64,000 bases of DNA, from NCBI RefSeq assembly GCF_029867415.1, contig NW_026705461.1, forward strand, positions 62,001 through 126,000. The letters are read 5' to 3'. This document shows positions 51,849 to 63,036 of this stretch, piece by piece (within the stretch, counting starts at the first letter, position 1; each line of letters begins with the position of its first letter). Made by a program: the position numbers and the translations under genes. The notes under the pieces are model-generated. The model ran no database searches. It had not been told where the DNA came from and saw nothing but the letters and a program-made list of their open reading frames with translations. The DNA comes from Vicia villosa. Lineage: Eukaryota; Streptophyta; Magnoliopsida; Fabales; Fabaceae.

Positions 51849-53192
51849 ATAAGTTTGATAAAATATAAGAGTTGTATTATTTTAATAATAAAATTAAGAA
51901 CTTTATGGTACAAAAACCAAAAAACCACAATTTTAATGTGGTGGCAAAAAATCAAATAAGGGTATCTTGAGTTTTTCCACAACCATTAATTTTCTTATTT
52001 TATAGATTGATAGAATTTTTTTGGAAGAAAGAAGTGAGAGAGTGATAAAAGAGAAAAAAAAAATAGAGAATAGAAAAGATTTGATAAGTTTAACAAAATA
52101 TAAGAGTTGTATTATTTTAATAATAAAATTAAGAACTTTATGGTACAAAGACCGAAAAACCACAATTTTAATGTGGTGGCAAAAAATCAAATAAGGGTAT
52201 TTTGGACTTTTCTACAACCATTAATTTTCTTATACGATAGATTGATAGAATTTTTTTGGAAGAAAGAAGTGAGAGAGTGATGAAAGAGAAAAACATAGAG
52301 GATAGAGAGAGAGAGAGATTTGATAAGTTTGATAAAATATAAGAGTTGTATTATTTTAATAATAAAATTAAGAACTTTATGGTACAAAGACCAAAAAACC
52401 ACAATTTCAATGTGGTGGCAAAATATCAAATAAGGGTATCTTGGACTTTTCCACAACCATTAATTTTCTTATATTATATGATAGATTGATATAAATTTTT
52501 TAGAAGAAAGAGGTGAGAGAGTGATGAAAGAGAAAAAAATAGAGGATAGAGAGAGAGATTTGATAAGTTTGATAAAATATAAGAGTTGTATTATTTTAAT
52601 AATAAAATTAAGAACTTTATGATACAAAGACCAAAAAACCACAATTTTAATGTGGTGGCAAAAAATCAAATAAGGTTATTTTGGACTTTTCCACAACCAT
52701 TAATTTTCTTATATTATAGATTGGTAGAATTTTTTTGGAAGAAAGAAGTGAGAGGGTGATGAAAGAGAAAAAAAATAGAGAATAAAGAGAGAGATTTGAT
52801 AAGTTTGATAAAATATAAGAGTTGTATTATTTTAATAATAAAATTAAAAACTTTATGGTACAAAGACCAAAAAACCACAAGTTTAATGTGGTAACAAAAA
52901 ATCAAATAAGGGTATTTTAAGTTTTTCCACAACCATTAATTTTCTTATATTATAGATTGATAGAATTTTTTTGGAAGAAAGAAGTGAGAGAGTGATAAAA
53001 GAGAAAAAAAATAGAAAATAGAGAGAGATATTTGATAAGTTTGATAAAATATAAGAGTTGTATTATTTTAATAATAAAATTAAGAACTTTATGATACAAA
53101 GGCCAAAAAACCACAATTTTAATGTGGTGGCAAAAAATCAAATAAGGGTATTTTAAGTTTTTCCACAACCATTAATTTTCTTATATTATAGA
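50590..53192 (-). mobile_element. Helitron-like element (minus strand) with tandem 5' ends
   Basis: Minus-strand reading: the 5' end TCTATAATATAAGAAAATTA begins at 53192 after an A; the 3' end has a perfect hairpin CCCGTGCG TA TGCACGGG-like stem (50601-50618), then TTTGTTA and CTAG at 50593-50590, followed by T. These are the Helitron hallmarks (A before TC, hairpin, CTRR, T after). The 3' part (50640-51237) holds about six short repeats with TATAAAAATATTTAGATCAA and TTTTTTCCCGTATAC. The 5' part is a long tandem array. There is no Rep/helicase gene, so it is non-autonomous. The copy at 28196-29503 shares its ends. Confidence 0.72.
51238..53192 (-). repeat. Tandem array of about 240-bp units, each holding a Helitron 5' end
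   Basis: Eight units start at about 51238, 51463, 51703, 51960, 52195, 52434, 52674 and 52910, with a ninth partial from 53145, periods 225-257 bp. Each contains (plus sense) GGGTATTTTGGACTTTTCCAC, CATTAATTTTCTTATATTAT with AGATTGATAG, a GA-rich part of variable length, and AAAACCACAATTTTAATGTG. Thus each unit repeats the 5' terminus TCTATAATATAAGAAAATTA of the element in minus sense. Units are roughly 90-95 percent alike by eye. Confidence 0.92.
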
Positions 53193-53889
53193 TTCTAAAC
53201 GAATTCCTAGTTAGGTCTAGGTTTTCCCTTACATTCATCATATATGCTAAACATTTCTTTTATATTTCAAACACCACATCTAAAAAGCACCAATCAATCA
53301 CAATCTCCTAATTCTCCCTTACATCAATTCATCATATCTTCTTAAAACATGATATATTTGATCTTTCTAAAAGTACGTGTTAAATATAACTTACCAATTC
53401 TTAATCCTTAACTTTGTAGATAATAACTTTGCTACATTAGTGGGATTTTAGTTATAACCAACATGTATAAATGTAGACACTGAGAATGATAACATGAAAT
53501 AAAAATATTTTCTTTCTTTTTTCTTTTTCATTTCCATTTTAATATTTCTTAACGGAATATTACTTTGGTTATGATGTCCAATGGACGTGATTTGACATGG
53601 TATCATTAGATAAGCCCTATAATATATTTTTTTCTTTCACTTTCAATATTGCTTCTCTTCCTAATGAAACCAATTGTCTCTCTTGCATGAGACAAATGTG
53701 ATCCTATGGTGATGTCTTGGATAACAAATTTAATTGAAGGAAAATAGCTCAAAACGTTCTCTGGATGAATATTTCACACGACATTTGGATAGAGCTTCAT
53801 GATTGTTATCATCAATAAGATATTTTTTGTATTTTTGACCGTTAAGAAGAGATATCCAGCCTTCATCAAGGTGATCAGATCATAACTTA
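53193..53889. other. Gene-free spacer
   Basis: AT-rich, no recognisable element ends. The final part may include more eroded sequence of the following retroelement. Confidence 0.45.
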
Positions 53890-55098
53890 GTTTTACACCA
53901 CTCTGAAGAAGCTTTGGCAAGAACTAAAATTTTTTGTCCACTTCCCATTTGTTCTTGTACTCCCAAATGTTCTTATAATCTCATCCCTACATTAAAATAT
54001 TATAGAAAAAATGATTATGTCTTCAGATTCCTCAAAAGTTTAAATTTGCAATACATTCTAGTACGGTCCCAAATAATTCTAATAAGCCTTCTCCCTTAGA
54101 TAAACAGGGTTTTCCCATGCTGATTCATTAAAATCATTAGTCAAATCCTCCACCTGGTGATGAAGACAATATTCTTGCTAATTTCTCCAAACCCATTCAT
54201 AATCCACATCTTCCACATTCTCACAACAAAAAACTTCCTATACTGTCGTGGTAGAGGAACTAAGTTTTGTAGTTGCTGCAACAAACCTGGACAAACTATT
54301 TAAGTATACTTCAAGAATAATGGATTGCCTCTGTATCTCAAGAAATCAAATATTCATCAAGCCACCACTTTTGCTGACACTTCTGAAGATATTCAACATG
54401 AAGAATCAAATGATCAACAACCCAACATAGTTGTCTCTCATTTCACTAAAGGTCAACATAAAGTATTGTTTGCTCTTCATCCACAATCGTTGAATTCAAG
54501 CTCATCCAACATTCAACACTTTCAAACCACAATAAACAACTCTCCAGGTATTCTCCATACTTATTATTTCCTAGATAAAACTAAAACATGGATTCTTGAC
54601 ACTGGTACCACAAACCTTGTGTGCCATTGTCTTGCTCATTTCGAAAATCTAGTTAAGATCCCTAATATTACTATTAAACTTCCCAATGGTTCCACTATCT
54701 CTAATAATAAATATGGTACCATATACTTTAACAATAAATTTTACCTCATTGATGTTTTACAGATTCCTAAATTTTCACCAACCTTATTTTTATTCATACA
54801 TTTACTAAGTTCCTTGATTCCAATGTTAACTTCAATTCCACTTATTGCACTATATAGGGAAACCCATATCACAAGGATGATTGATGCAACTAATATTCAC
54901 CTAGGAATTTATTGCCTTAGTCTCCCCCATTATGATGTTCCTCTTAACACTAGTCCCCCTAACATTACTAGGACCAATGGTGTTAACAATTGTAATTTAT
55001 GGCATTTTCACTTTTGGCATCCCTGTCGTCTTACTGCCACACATATTATTAAGTCAATGAGTTGTGGTCCAGAAAAAATACCCTTGTTATCCTTGTGA
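53890..55098 (+). pseudogene. Ty1/copia gag-protease relic
   Basis: From about 53910 the plus strand encodes a gag segment ICSCTPKC...LKYYRKNDYVFRFLKSLN..QYILVRSQI, then a broken zinc knuckle KFCSCCNKPGQTI, the protease site TWILDTGTTN (about 54587-54616) with LPNGSTISNNKYGTIYF, and the gag-pre-integrase motif LWHFHFWHPCRLTATHIIKS (about 54998-55060), after which homology stops. Stops at several points and the lack of integrase, reverse transcriptase and RNase H show a truncated, dead copy. Confidence 0.75.
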
Positions 55099-55138
55099 AA
55101 TGAAATCTTAGTCAATGAATACCAAACCACCATGTCCT

Positions 55139-55366
55139 GATGTTGATCAAGGTCGTCATGGGTTTTAGCGCAAAAATCGGGGAGGGCTGAGCGAGGAGCA
55201 TTCTTACTTTGTGGGACTTTCCTTGAAGCAATACACCTTTGTGGGAGACACATCACTTGTCCACCTAAAACCTAAAGGTTAGTGGATTCTCCCATTTATA
55301 AATGCTCAAGTCACCACATTCCTATCCAACGTGGGACTATTTATCTCACTTGTTATATTCTCAACA
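55139..55366 (-). repeat. LTR of a second retroelement, minus strand
   Basis: In minus sense it starts TGTTGAGAATATAACAAGTG, with a TATA-like ATTTATAAATGGGAG near 55293-55307. It is preceded at 55379-55367 by a polypurine tract GCTTGAGGGGGAG, so this is the 3' LTR of an element whose interior lay at higher coordinates. Only about 200 bp of possible interior remain. The far LTR border (about 55139) is uncertain. Confidence 0.55.
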
Positions 55367-55559
55367 CTCCCCCTCAAGCAGAAGTTATTCTTACTTCCAC
55401 AAACTCTTGTACCACATAGAACATTTCTTACTCACCACCTCTGTGGCACCGTTGACACTCCTCAACAAAACGTTTCTTACTCACCACCCTTGTGGCGCAA
55501 GAAGAAGAAGAAAAAGACGAGGCTTCACCTATTTTCATCTCAAATAATTCATCATCTTC

Positions 55560-57375
55560 TTTGCAAGAGGTGAGTTCTTAGATAGTTTTAGCATTGGGGA
55601 AAATGTCATGAAAAATGGGAGTTAGGGTTTTGTAAAATTTATATTAACACATGATGTTCATGTGTTTGTGTTGTAACTGTAGTTTGATGCATATGAGTTT
55701 TGATATATTATTATCAACATTGTTATGAATATGTTTTGAATTCACGTGTATCTTGAATGTGTGTGTTTAAACTGCTACTATGTACTTATCGCTGATGTTA
55801 TATTGTGTGATGATAGTTATGCATGTTATAATAGTTGTACTACAACTATTGCTCATGTGTGTATGTTGTTATTATGTTATTAATGGGTGTGCTAGCTATT
55901 ATGTGATGTGTTGTTGTATGATAATACTTCATTGTCTTATATCTTAGTATATACATATGTGTATTTTTTTGCCATGTTTTATCCTATTAATATATGCATT
56001 TGATGTTTTAATTAGTTACTTGTTATAATTATTGTATAGGTAATCTATTATGTGCATTATGTATTGTTAATCTTATCACTCAGTACTTCTGAGTGAACAT
56101 CTAGATACATTCTATACCACCGAGTTTGCATAGTCATTGTGTTTTTATGTTTATAATATTCGGTATGATGTGTAATTTCATGTTGTGTATGTGTGTTTAT
56201 GACTTGTTTCCCTGTTTTTACCATAAAACGGATTCGTAACTCAGATTGATGTGAGGTCGGATATATTGGAAGGCTATTCCAATGATCTCTATTTTGGTAA
56301 AAAGAAACCATGTTTATGATCCAATTATTGGTTGGATATTTAGTGAGGAACCATTGTTTCGAAAGTCCTATTTGGTGAGGAGCCTTTATTCGAAAATTCC
56401 TTTTGGTAATGAACTATTTTGTGTGCTTCATGTATGATATAATGATGCGTATGTTATGAACTATATTATGACTTGTTTGCTTGTGTGTATGTACTAAATG
56501 ATTAAAAATCTTAATGACGAGCAAGGTTAAACCTATGGATTGTAATTAGGAGAATGGACTAATAAGAATAATCTAGGTAATGACAAATGACTTAGATAGC
56601 GACATTCGGACGCGAAGGTATCTCGGTGTGTACCGTGGACGAGTAGTCGCTAGAATTGTAGCTTAGTCACGAACTAATATGCTTTGTATGGAACATGGGT
56701 TAATGTTTTGAGACTTGGTGAATGTGATCACCTAGTGATTGACGAGTACAATAACGTTGTGATTGATGAACTAGTCATGTATTTGGGAACAACCCCATTG
56801 TCGTGTTCGTTCCATATTGAGATGCTTATGAAACGTAAGAATTAGGATACATGCATTATTGCTTTGCATCAACCAAATGGGTTAGATTCCCATAATTCAA
56901 CCAAACGGGTTAGAGTCTCATAGAAGACGTGGACCTCAAAGTGGGTTAGAGTCCTATACGAGGAAAAGGCTTGAAATGGGTTTGAGTCCCATATGGAGCG
57001 ATGATTCTTGAAGTGAGTTCGAGTCCCATGGATAATCTGAAATCCATAAGAAAGTCGAATCATGATACACGTATCTATGACCCGCGTCGATAATCCTAGA
57101 CATAGGGTTGGCTGGGGAAAGATGCCTTGGTATGGTTTCCGATTAGTGACTTATTTGAGTTGGTGAACTGAATGTACATGTTTCTATACAATGCAAAAAT
57201 CCCTTAGATACTTGTGTATTTCTCTATTGTGTAAGAGTACACAGGTGATTCTTAGCAGGTTAAAGGCAATTACAAGTTTCTTGATCTTCCGTTGTGGATT
57301 ACGTGCAAATTTGGATATTGTACATAGATCTTAGTTGTTGATTAGGTACTTTTGTATATCATGTGTCATAGTTAT
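55560..57375. other. Non-coding region with a degenerate GGGTTAGAGTCCCATA repeat
   Basis: No gene is seen. At 56870-57015 about five copies of a 30-35 bp unit contain GGGTTAGA(G/T)TCCCATA or close variants (AAATGGGTTTGAGTCCCATA, GTGAGTTCGAGTCCCATGGA). This and the surrounding text resemble non-coding parts of legume LTR elements, without identifiable ends. The SIRE-like element is inserted directly after. Confidence 0.5.
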
Positions 57376-58311
57376 TGTAGATGTTGTTGATTGGCTGTAA
57401 TTTTTGGTAAAACTGATTGTGGCTCTATCTTGTCAAAAACAGTGTCATGACATACTTTCTGTTGTTGTGATGTGCTTCCTAATACAGGCCTTTACCTGAT
57501 GTCAAGGCCGATGTCATGACATTCGCAGCTGTTCGTTATTTTCTATTACTTCTTATGGTTGTATGTTCTGTCAAGACCTTATGCGCTATATTTGGTAATA
57601 ATGGATTCTGGTGTGTTTAAAGGACGTCTTGGATGATTACTATTATCAATTCCTTGTATAATGGAGATTTGGTTTAATTAGGGCAAAAACTATTTTGTGG
57701 ATCCAAGGCCCATTTGCTGTATTGTCTGAAGGGTTTTTAATCCGTGTAGGAGCTGCTGTTGCCGTTAGGGTTTTTGTGTAAAGAAACTGTTAGAGCTTTT
57801 GTTGATTTAGTTTTCTTGTTGTAGTTTTCTTGTAAGCCAAACAATCATCATGATGATTGTCTTGGTCTAGGTGTTTCTGTTTTGAGTTGTAAAAAGTACT
57901 TGAAGCTTTTAAGCAAGAGTACTATTGTACTTGATCAAAGCTTTTAAGCAAGATCAAGTTGTGTTTTTGAAGAGTGTCTTCTGTTGCTTTTCGTCTGTTA
58001 GTTTTTCATCACTGCTGTGATTGAGGGGGAGTGAGTAGGAACTCTGGTCTAGTTGTTTAGATTGAAGTTGCATTGGGTAGATATTAAGTGAGAGGCGTAA
58101 TATTGAGTTGTATTACCTTGAATTAATATTACTTATAGTGGACTTCCTCCCTGGCTTGGTAGCCCCCAGATGTAGGTGTGTTTGCACCGAACTGGGTTAA
58201 CAATTTTCCTGTGTTGTTTACTGTTTACTCTTTGTTCATCTGTTTGAAAACATTCAGATAATGATGTCGTGACATCCTGTAAGACATCGCGTGTCTGAGT
58301 CCAGAATTTCA
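57376..58311 (+). repeat. 5' LTR of the SIRE-like element
   Basis: Begins TGTAGATGTTGTTGATTGGC, ends GAGTCCAGAATTTCA. Offset to the 3' LTR is exactly 6020 bp. Contains short inverse repeats of the type ATGTCATGACAT and CAATCATCATGATGATTG. Confidence 0.9.
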
Positions 58312-58312
58312 A

Positions 58313-58325
58313 TTGGCATCAGAGC
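58313..58325 (+). other. Primer-binding site
   Basis: TTGGCATCAGAGC, two bases after the LTR, is complementary to the 3' end of a methionine initiator-type tRNA with one change from the common TGGTATCAGAGC. Confidence 0.75.
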
Positions 58326-58380
58326 AGGCACCCTGCCTGTTTTTACTGGGTGAGATCTAGGGAAGGTACTTTCTGGTTCG

Positions 58381-61300
58381 ATGGACAAAGAAGATGGTGG
58401 ATTTATAATGAGACCACCCATTCTGGATGGTTCTAATTATGATTATTGGAAACCTCTCATGGTGGCTTTTCTGAAATCTGTGAATAGCAAAGCATGGAGA
58501 GCTGTGAACAAAGGATGGGAACATCCTGTTATTACTGATAAAGATGGCAACAAAACTCTTAAACCAGAGGAAGAGTGGGACAAAGATGAAGAGGCATTGG
58601 CGCTTGGCAACTCTAAAGCTCTAAATGCTTTATTCAATGGAATTGACAAAAATATATTCAGACTGGTGCACCAGTGTGAACTAGCCAAAGATGTCTGGGA
58701 TATCCTAAAGACTACTCATGAGGGCACCTCCAAAGTGAAGATGTCAAGACTTCAACTGCTAACTACAAAGTTTGAAAATCTAAGGATGAGGGATGATGAA
58801 AGTATTAAGGATTTTCATATGAATTTAATCGATATTGCTAATACCTCAGGAGCTTTGGGAGAAAAAATGTCTGATGAAAAGTTGGTAAGGAAAATTCTTA
58901 GATCCCTACCTAAGAGATTTGATATGAAAGTTACAGCTATAGAAGAGGCACAGGACATCAGCAGTATGAAGGTAGAGGAGTTAATTGGATCTCTTCAAAC
59001 CTTTGAAATGGGAATCAGTGAAAATTCTGAAAAGAAGAACAAAAGCATAGCCTTTGTGTCCAACTCTCGAGAGGAAGTAGAGGAAAGTAGTAAAGAGAAT
59101 CTATCTGAATCTATAGCTATGCTTGGCAAACAATTCAACAAAATTATAAGGAGAATGGATCAGAAGCCAAGACCTAATGTCAAGAACATCTCATCTGACA
59201 TCAGTAGATCTTATGACTCTGGCAGAAGAGATAAACCAGAAGAAAAATACAATCACAGTAAAGGGATTCAATGTCATGGATGTGAAGGGTATGGACATAT
59301 TAGAGCTGAATGCCCTACCTATCTCAAGAAACAAAAGAAAGGATTGTCAGTCTCCTGGTCTGATGAAGATTCTGAGAGTGATTTTGAAGAAGAATCAGCC
59401 AAACATGTCACAGCTCTGACTGGAGTCTACAACTCAGATGAAGACTCTAGTGAAGATGAGCTATCCTTTGAAGAACTGGCAACCTCCTACAGAAAGCTCT
59501 GTATCAGAAGTGCTGAAGTATGTCAACAAGGTGAAAAGCAGAAGAAATACATAGCCCAGTTGGAGGCAGACAACAAAGAGCTTAATGAAACTATATCTGA
59601 ATTGAATGATGAAATTATCCTGTTACAATCCAAACTTGATCAGATGTCTAAATCAGTAAAAATGTTGAATAATGGCACAGATATGCTGGAGGAGATCTTG
59701 CAGGTTGGAAAAAGTTCAAGAGATATGTCTGGCATAGGATTTGTCAGTACAAAGAATTATGTCCAAGATAGTAGCAGAACTGAACCTGAAGCTGAGATGT
59801 CGAAGCCGATGTCAAAACATGTGACTCAACATCACGAGAAAGGTGAAATGAAGAAGAAGTTTCAAAGATGGAGATGTCATTACTGTGGAAGATTTGGACA
59901 CATTAAGCCTTTTTGCTTCAGACTATATGGATATCCAAATCAAGCTCCTTTTTACAAACCTAAGCAGATCATGCCCATTCAGAAGCAACAATGGAAACCT
60001 AAAAGTATGGCTTTAATAGCTCATACATCTCTTAGAGTTTCAGCCAAAGAAGACCGGTATTTTGATAGTGGATGCTCCAGACACATGACTGGACTCAAGA
60101 ATCTGCTTGTTGATATCAAGAGTCATTCTACTAGTTATGTAACCTTTGGTGATGGAGCTAAAGGTGAAATCAAAGGAGTTGGAAAATTAGAGTGTTCAGG
60201 AGTGCCAAATTTAGAAGATGTTCTATTGGTCAAAGACCTGACTGCCAATCTTATAAGCATCAGTCAACTCTGTGACCAAGGATACCAAGTCAACTTCACT
60301 AAAGATGAGTGTGTGGTTACTAATGAAGAAAAGGAAGTAGTAATGAGGGGTGTCAGATCCAAAAATAACTGCTTCTTGTGGGTGTCTCAGGAATCCAGCT
60401 ATTCTAATATATGTTCTAAAGAAGAAGAAGCAAAGCTATGGCACCAAAAACTTGGTCATCCTTATCTAAGAGACTGGGAAGGCAGTGCTGATAACAGAAA
60501 AAGAACTTCAGGAGGATGTTCCTTCTTGGGAAGTAGCTGTTCTCAACTTGTTTGGATGAAACAGATGTTATCAGAATACAATGTCACACAAGATGTCATG
60601 ACATTATATTGTGACAACTTAGGTGCCATCAACATTTCAAAGAATTCCATCCAGTACAGCAAGACCAAGCATAGTGATATTAGACATCACTACATCAGAG
60701 ATCTTGTTGAGGACAAAATAATTGGCTTGGAACATGCTGCCACAGATCTTCAACTTGCTGACAGTTTTACAAAAGTCTTAGATGCAAATAAGTCTGAAAA
60801 TCTAAGAAACAAATTAGGCATTTGTCTTTGTGAAAGACTATGGCAATTAATTGTGGGTGGGGCCAGCACTATTTCTCTCTCCAAATCTTGGATATCATTA
60901 CACATTAAAGTGTATTTTCTCCCCTTCTTGCAAGTTACTCAAACGGTTTCCATTCCTCCACAACCTCTCCTCCACACTCACGCTATCTCACTGTGTTCCT
61001 GTATTCATCACTCCTTACCCAGCCCCTCATTTTCTCTCACCATGTCTCAGAGTCCTTCCTCAAAGAAATCTTCTCCCATCTCTGAAACATCATCAGGTTC
61101 TAGGGCACCAAATGTTGTGAGCAATCAAGATGTTGTGCTGGATGTTGTGCCATTGAACTCTGTCCCTCCTTCCGATTCTGCTCGCAGTCAACCAAGAAAG
61201 ATGCATGCAAGAAAATCAACCGGAGGATCTGTCCCAGAAACGTTTTCTGTCCAACATAGAGAGGGCACTTCCTATGTTCATAATGCGATTGCAAATATGG

Positions 61301-63036
61301 TTACCAGAATCTTGAATGAAGGGCACAAAGTTGAAGGAATTTCTGTTCCTCTAGCCCAAATGCCTGCTTCCGATGATGATCAAGGTGTGCAAGATGATGA
61401 GACCCCTGTTGATAAAGATGTTAAGACAACTGTTGATAATGATGAAACATCTGCTGAGAAAAATGATGAGACTTCTGTTACTAAGGATGTTGAGACATCT
61501 GTTAATGAGACCCCTGTTGCCAAAGATGTTGAAACATCTGAAGCTATCAATGTTGAAGCATCTGAGTCCAAAGATGATGAGACTCTTGCTCCTGAGAAAG
61601 ATGAAGAGGTTTCTGCTGTTCCTGCTAAGAAAGATGAAAACCCTAATGTTCATGATGTGGTGGATCTAGATGATCTTGATGATCCTATTGATATTGCTGA
61701 TGATGACCTCATCTCCAGCATCTCCAACAGGGTCAAGGCTCGTAAGGGAAAACAAGTCTGTCAACAACATTCTCTCAAGCCACAGGTTACTCCTTTGAAG
61801 ACTGTTACTAAAGATAAGATGAAGAAAGTTCCTACTGGACCCTCAAAATCTGGAAGCAAAGTTAGTGTGAAGAAGAGGAAGGAAAGAAGCATCTCTGACT
61901 CTGAAGCTGATGTCCCAAGTGATGTCCCCGACATTCCCTCCAAGAAGAAAATTGCTGTTACTAAATCTGCTACAAAGGTCCGTGATGTTCCCTTGGATAA
62001 CATATATCTGCACTATGCTTCCAATGCAATCCAGTGGAAATTTGTGTATCAAAGAAGGTTGGCCCTTGAAAGAGAGTTAGCAAATGATGCTCTGGAGAAT
62101 CAAGAGGTAATGCAGCTCATCAAAACTGCAGGTTTGATTAAGACTGTTTCTCAATTCTCTAAATGCTATGAAATGCTTGTGAAAGAATTTATTGTCAATT
62201 TATCTCAAGACTGTGCTGATGGTAGAACAGATGATTTTCATAAAGTTTATGTTAGAAGAAAATGCATAGAGTTCTCCCCTGTTGTTATCAATCACTTTCT
62301 AGGTAGAAATGCTGAAGCTCAACCTGAGCTTGAAGTAACTGATAATGAGGTCTGCAACACCATCACTGGGGGTAAGGTGAAAAAGTGGCCCATCAAAAGC
62401 AAACTGTCTGCTAGTTTCTTGACTGTTAAGTATGCTCTGCTGCATAAAATTGGCTCTGCCAACTGGGTGCCCACCAATCACACCTCTACCATTGCTGTTG
62501 GTTTAGGAAGATTCATTTATGCTATAGGGACCAAGACTGTGTTTGACTATGGAACCTATATTTTTGACCAGACTATGAGACATGCAGGTACCTCTGCTAC
62601 TAAGCTTCCTATTGCCTTTCCATCCCTAATATGTGGAATCATCCTAAAGCAATACCCTGGCATCTTGAAAGCTAAAGATTCTGTTTGCAAAAGGGAAAGT
62701 GCTTTGACTTTTCACTACAAGCTGCTTCAAAGGACTGATGCCTCAACATCTGCTGGGACATCTCAAACTAGCAAGTCTGTGACCAAAGCCTCTGTTATAG
62801 CTGAGCTGAAGGAGACCTGCAAAGAGTTGGAAAATAGGAAGATGAAGCTTGAACAGCTTATACTCAGTCTTGAGCAGTCTGCTGATAGTGATGTTGATCA
62901 TGCTGTTGGTGGTGATGGTGAGAAGATGAATGATGATATGGATGCTGATAGTGAGGATGAATATAAGTCTAGTAGCTCCAGAGATGAAGAGATGAGTGAG
63001 GAGGATGATGATGGTACTGCTGGCTCTAAAGATTAA
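58381..63036 (+). CDS. Fused gag-protease-RNase H remnant-extra ORF, 1551 aa
   Basis: One uninterrupted frame codes, in order: UBN2-type gag (residues 1 to about 240), CCHC knuckle CHGCEGYGHIRAEC (about 298), an acidic coiled-coil linker, a second CCHC CHYCGRFGHIKPFC (about 499), aspartic protease DSGCSRHMTG (about 562), and gag-pre-integrase LWHQKLGHPY (687-695). It then jumps to the RNase H end: DWEGSADNRKRTSGGCSFLG joined to SSCSQLVWMKQML, CDNLGAINISKN, TKHSDIRHHYIRD and ADSFTK (698-815). Integrase and reverse transcriptase are missing, and a second gap removes the ISWxSKKQ...STAEAEY stretch. The frame continues through former spacer into the extra ORF (Met888 onward) with DET/KDVETS repeats, a plant-transposon-protein domain around NWVPTNHTSTIAVGLGRFIY (about 1361) and a C-terminal coiled coil with acidic tail. 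Confidence 0.88.
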   Translation: MDKEDGGFIMRPPILDGSNYDYWKPLMVAFLKSVNSKAWRAVNKGWEHPVITDKDGNKTLKPEEEWDKDEEALALGNSKALNALFNGIDKNIFRLVHQCELAKDVWDILKTTHEGTSKVKMSRLQLLTTKFENLRMRDDESIKDFHMNLIDIANTSGALGEKMSDEKLVRKILRSLPKRFDMKVTAIEEAQDISSMKVEELIGSLQTFEMGISENSEKKNKSIAFVSNSREEVEESSKENLSESIAMLGKQFNKIIRRMDQKPRPNVKNISSDISRSYDSGRRDKPEEKYNHSKGIQCHGCEGYGHIRAECPTYLKKQKKGLSVSWSDEDSESDFEEESAKHVTALTGVYNSDEDSSEDELSFEELATSYRKLCIRSAEVCQQGEKQKKYIAQLEADNKELNETISELNDEIILLQSKLDQMSKSVKMLNNGTDMLEEILQVGKSSRDMSGIGFVSTKNYVQDSSRTEPEAEMSKPMSKHVTQHHEKGEMKKKFQRWRCHYCGRFGHIKPFCFRLYGYPNQAPFYKPKQIMPIQKQQWKPKSMALIAHTSLRVSAKEDRYFDSGCSRHMTGLKNLLVDIKSHSTSYVTFGDGAKGEIKGVGKLECSGVPNLEDVLLVKDLTANLISISQLCDQGYQVNFTKDECVVTNEEKEVVMRGVRSKNNCFLWVSQESSYSNICSKEEEAKLWHQKLGHPYLRDWEGSADNRKRTSGGCSFLGSSCSQLVWMKQMLSEYNVTQDVMTLYCDNLGAINISKNSIQYSKTKHSDIRHHYIRDLVEDKIIGLEHAATDLQLADSFTKVLDANKSENLRNKLGICLCERLWQLIVGGASTISLSKSWISLHIKVYFLPFLQVTQTVSIPPQPLLHTHAISLCSCIHHSLPSPSFSLTMSQSPSSKKSSPISETSSGSRAPNVVSNQDVVLDVVPLNSVPPSDSARSQPRKMHARKSTGGSVPETFSVQHREGTSYVHNAIANMVTRILNEGHKVEGISVPLAQMPASDDDQGVQDDETPVDKDVKTTVDNDETSAEKNDETSVTKDVETSVNETPVAKDVETSEAINVEASESKDDETLAPEKDEEVSAVPAKKDENPNVHDVVDLDDLDDPIDIADDDLISSISNRVKARKGKQVCQQHSLKPQVTPLKTVTKDKMKKVPTGPSKSGSKVSVKKRKERSISDSEADVPSDVPDIPSKKKIAVTKSATKVRDVPLDNIYLHYASNAIQWKFVYQRRLALERELANDALENQEVMQLIKTAGLIKTVSQFSKCYEMLVKEFIVNLSQDCADGRTDDFHKVYVRRKCIEFSPVVINHFLGRNAEAQPELEVTDNEVCNTITGGKVKKWPIKSKLSASFLTVKYALLHKIGSANWVPTNHTSTIAVGLGRFIYAIGTKTVFDYGTYIFDQTMRHAGTSATKLPIAFPSLICGIILKQYPGILKAKDSVCKRESALTFHYKLLQRTDASTSAGTSQTSKSVTKASVIAELKETCKELENRKMKLEQLILSLEQSADSDVDHAVGGDGEKMNDDMDADSEDEYKSSSSRDEEMSEEDDDGTAGSKD

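Noticed and set aside
51743..53168. Series of similar 66-89 codon minus-strand ORFs
   Set aside because: They are the same AT-rich stretch in successive units of the Helitron array; they have no family features, and their lengths and ends vary with the microsatellite inside each unit.
61351..61669. Overlapping ORFs on both strands in the extra ORF repeats
   Set aside because: They are out-of-frame readings of the DET/KDVETS repeat in the 1551-aa frame.
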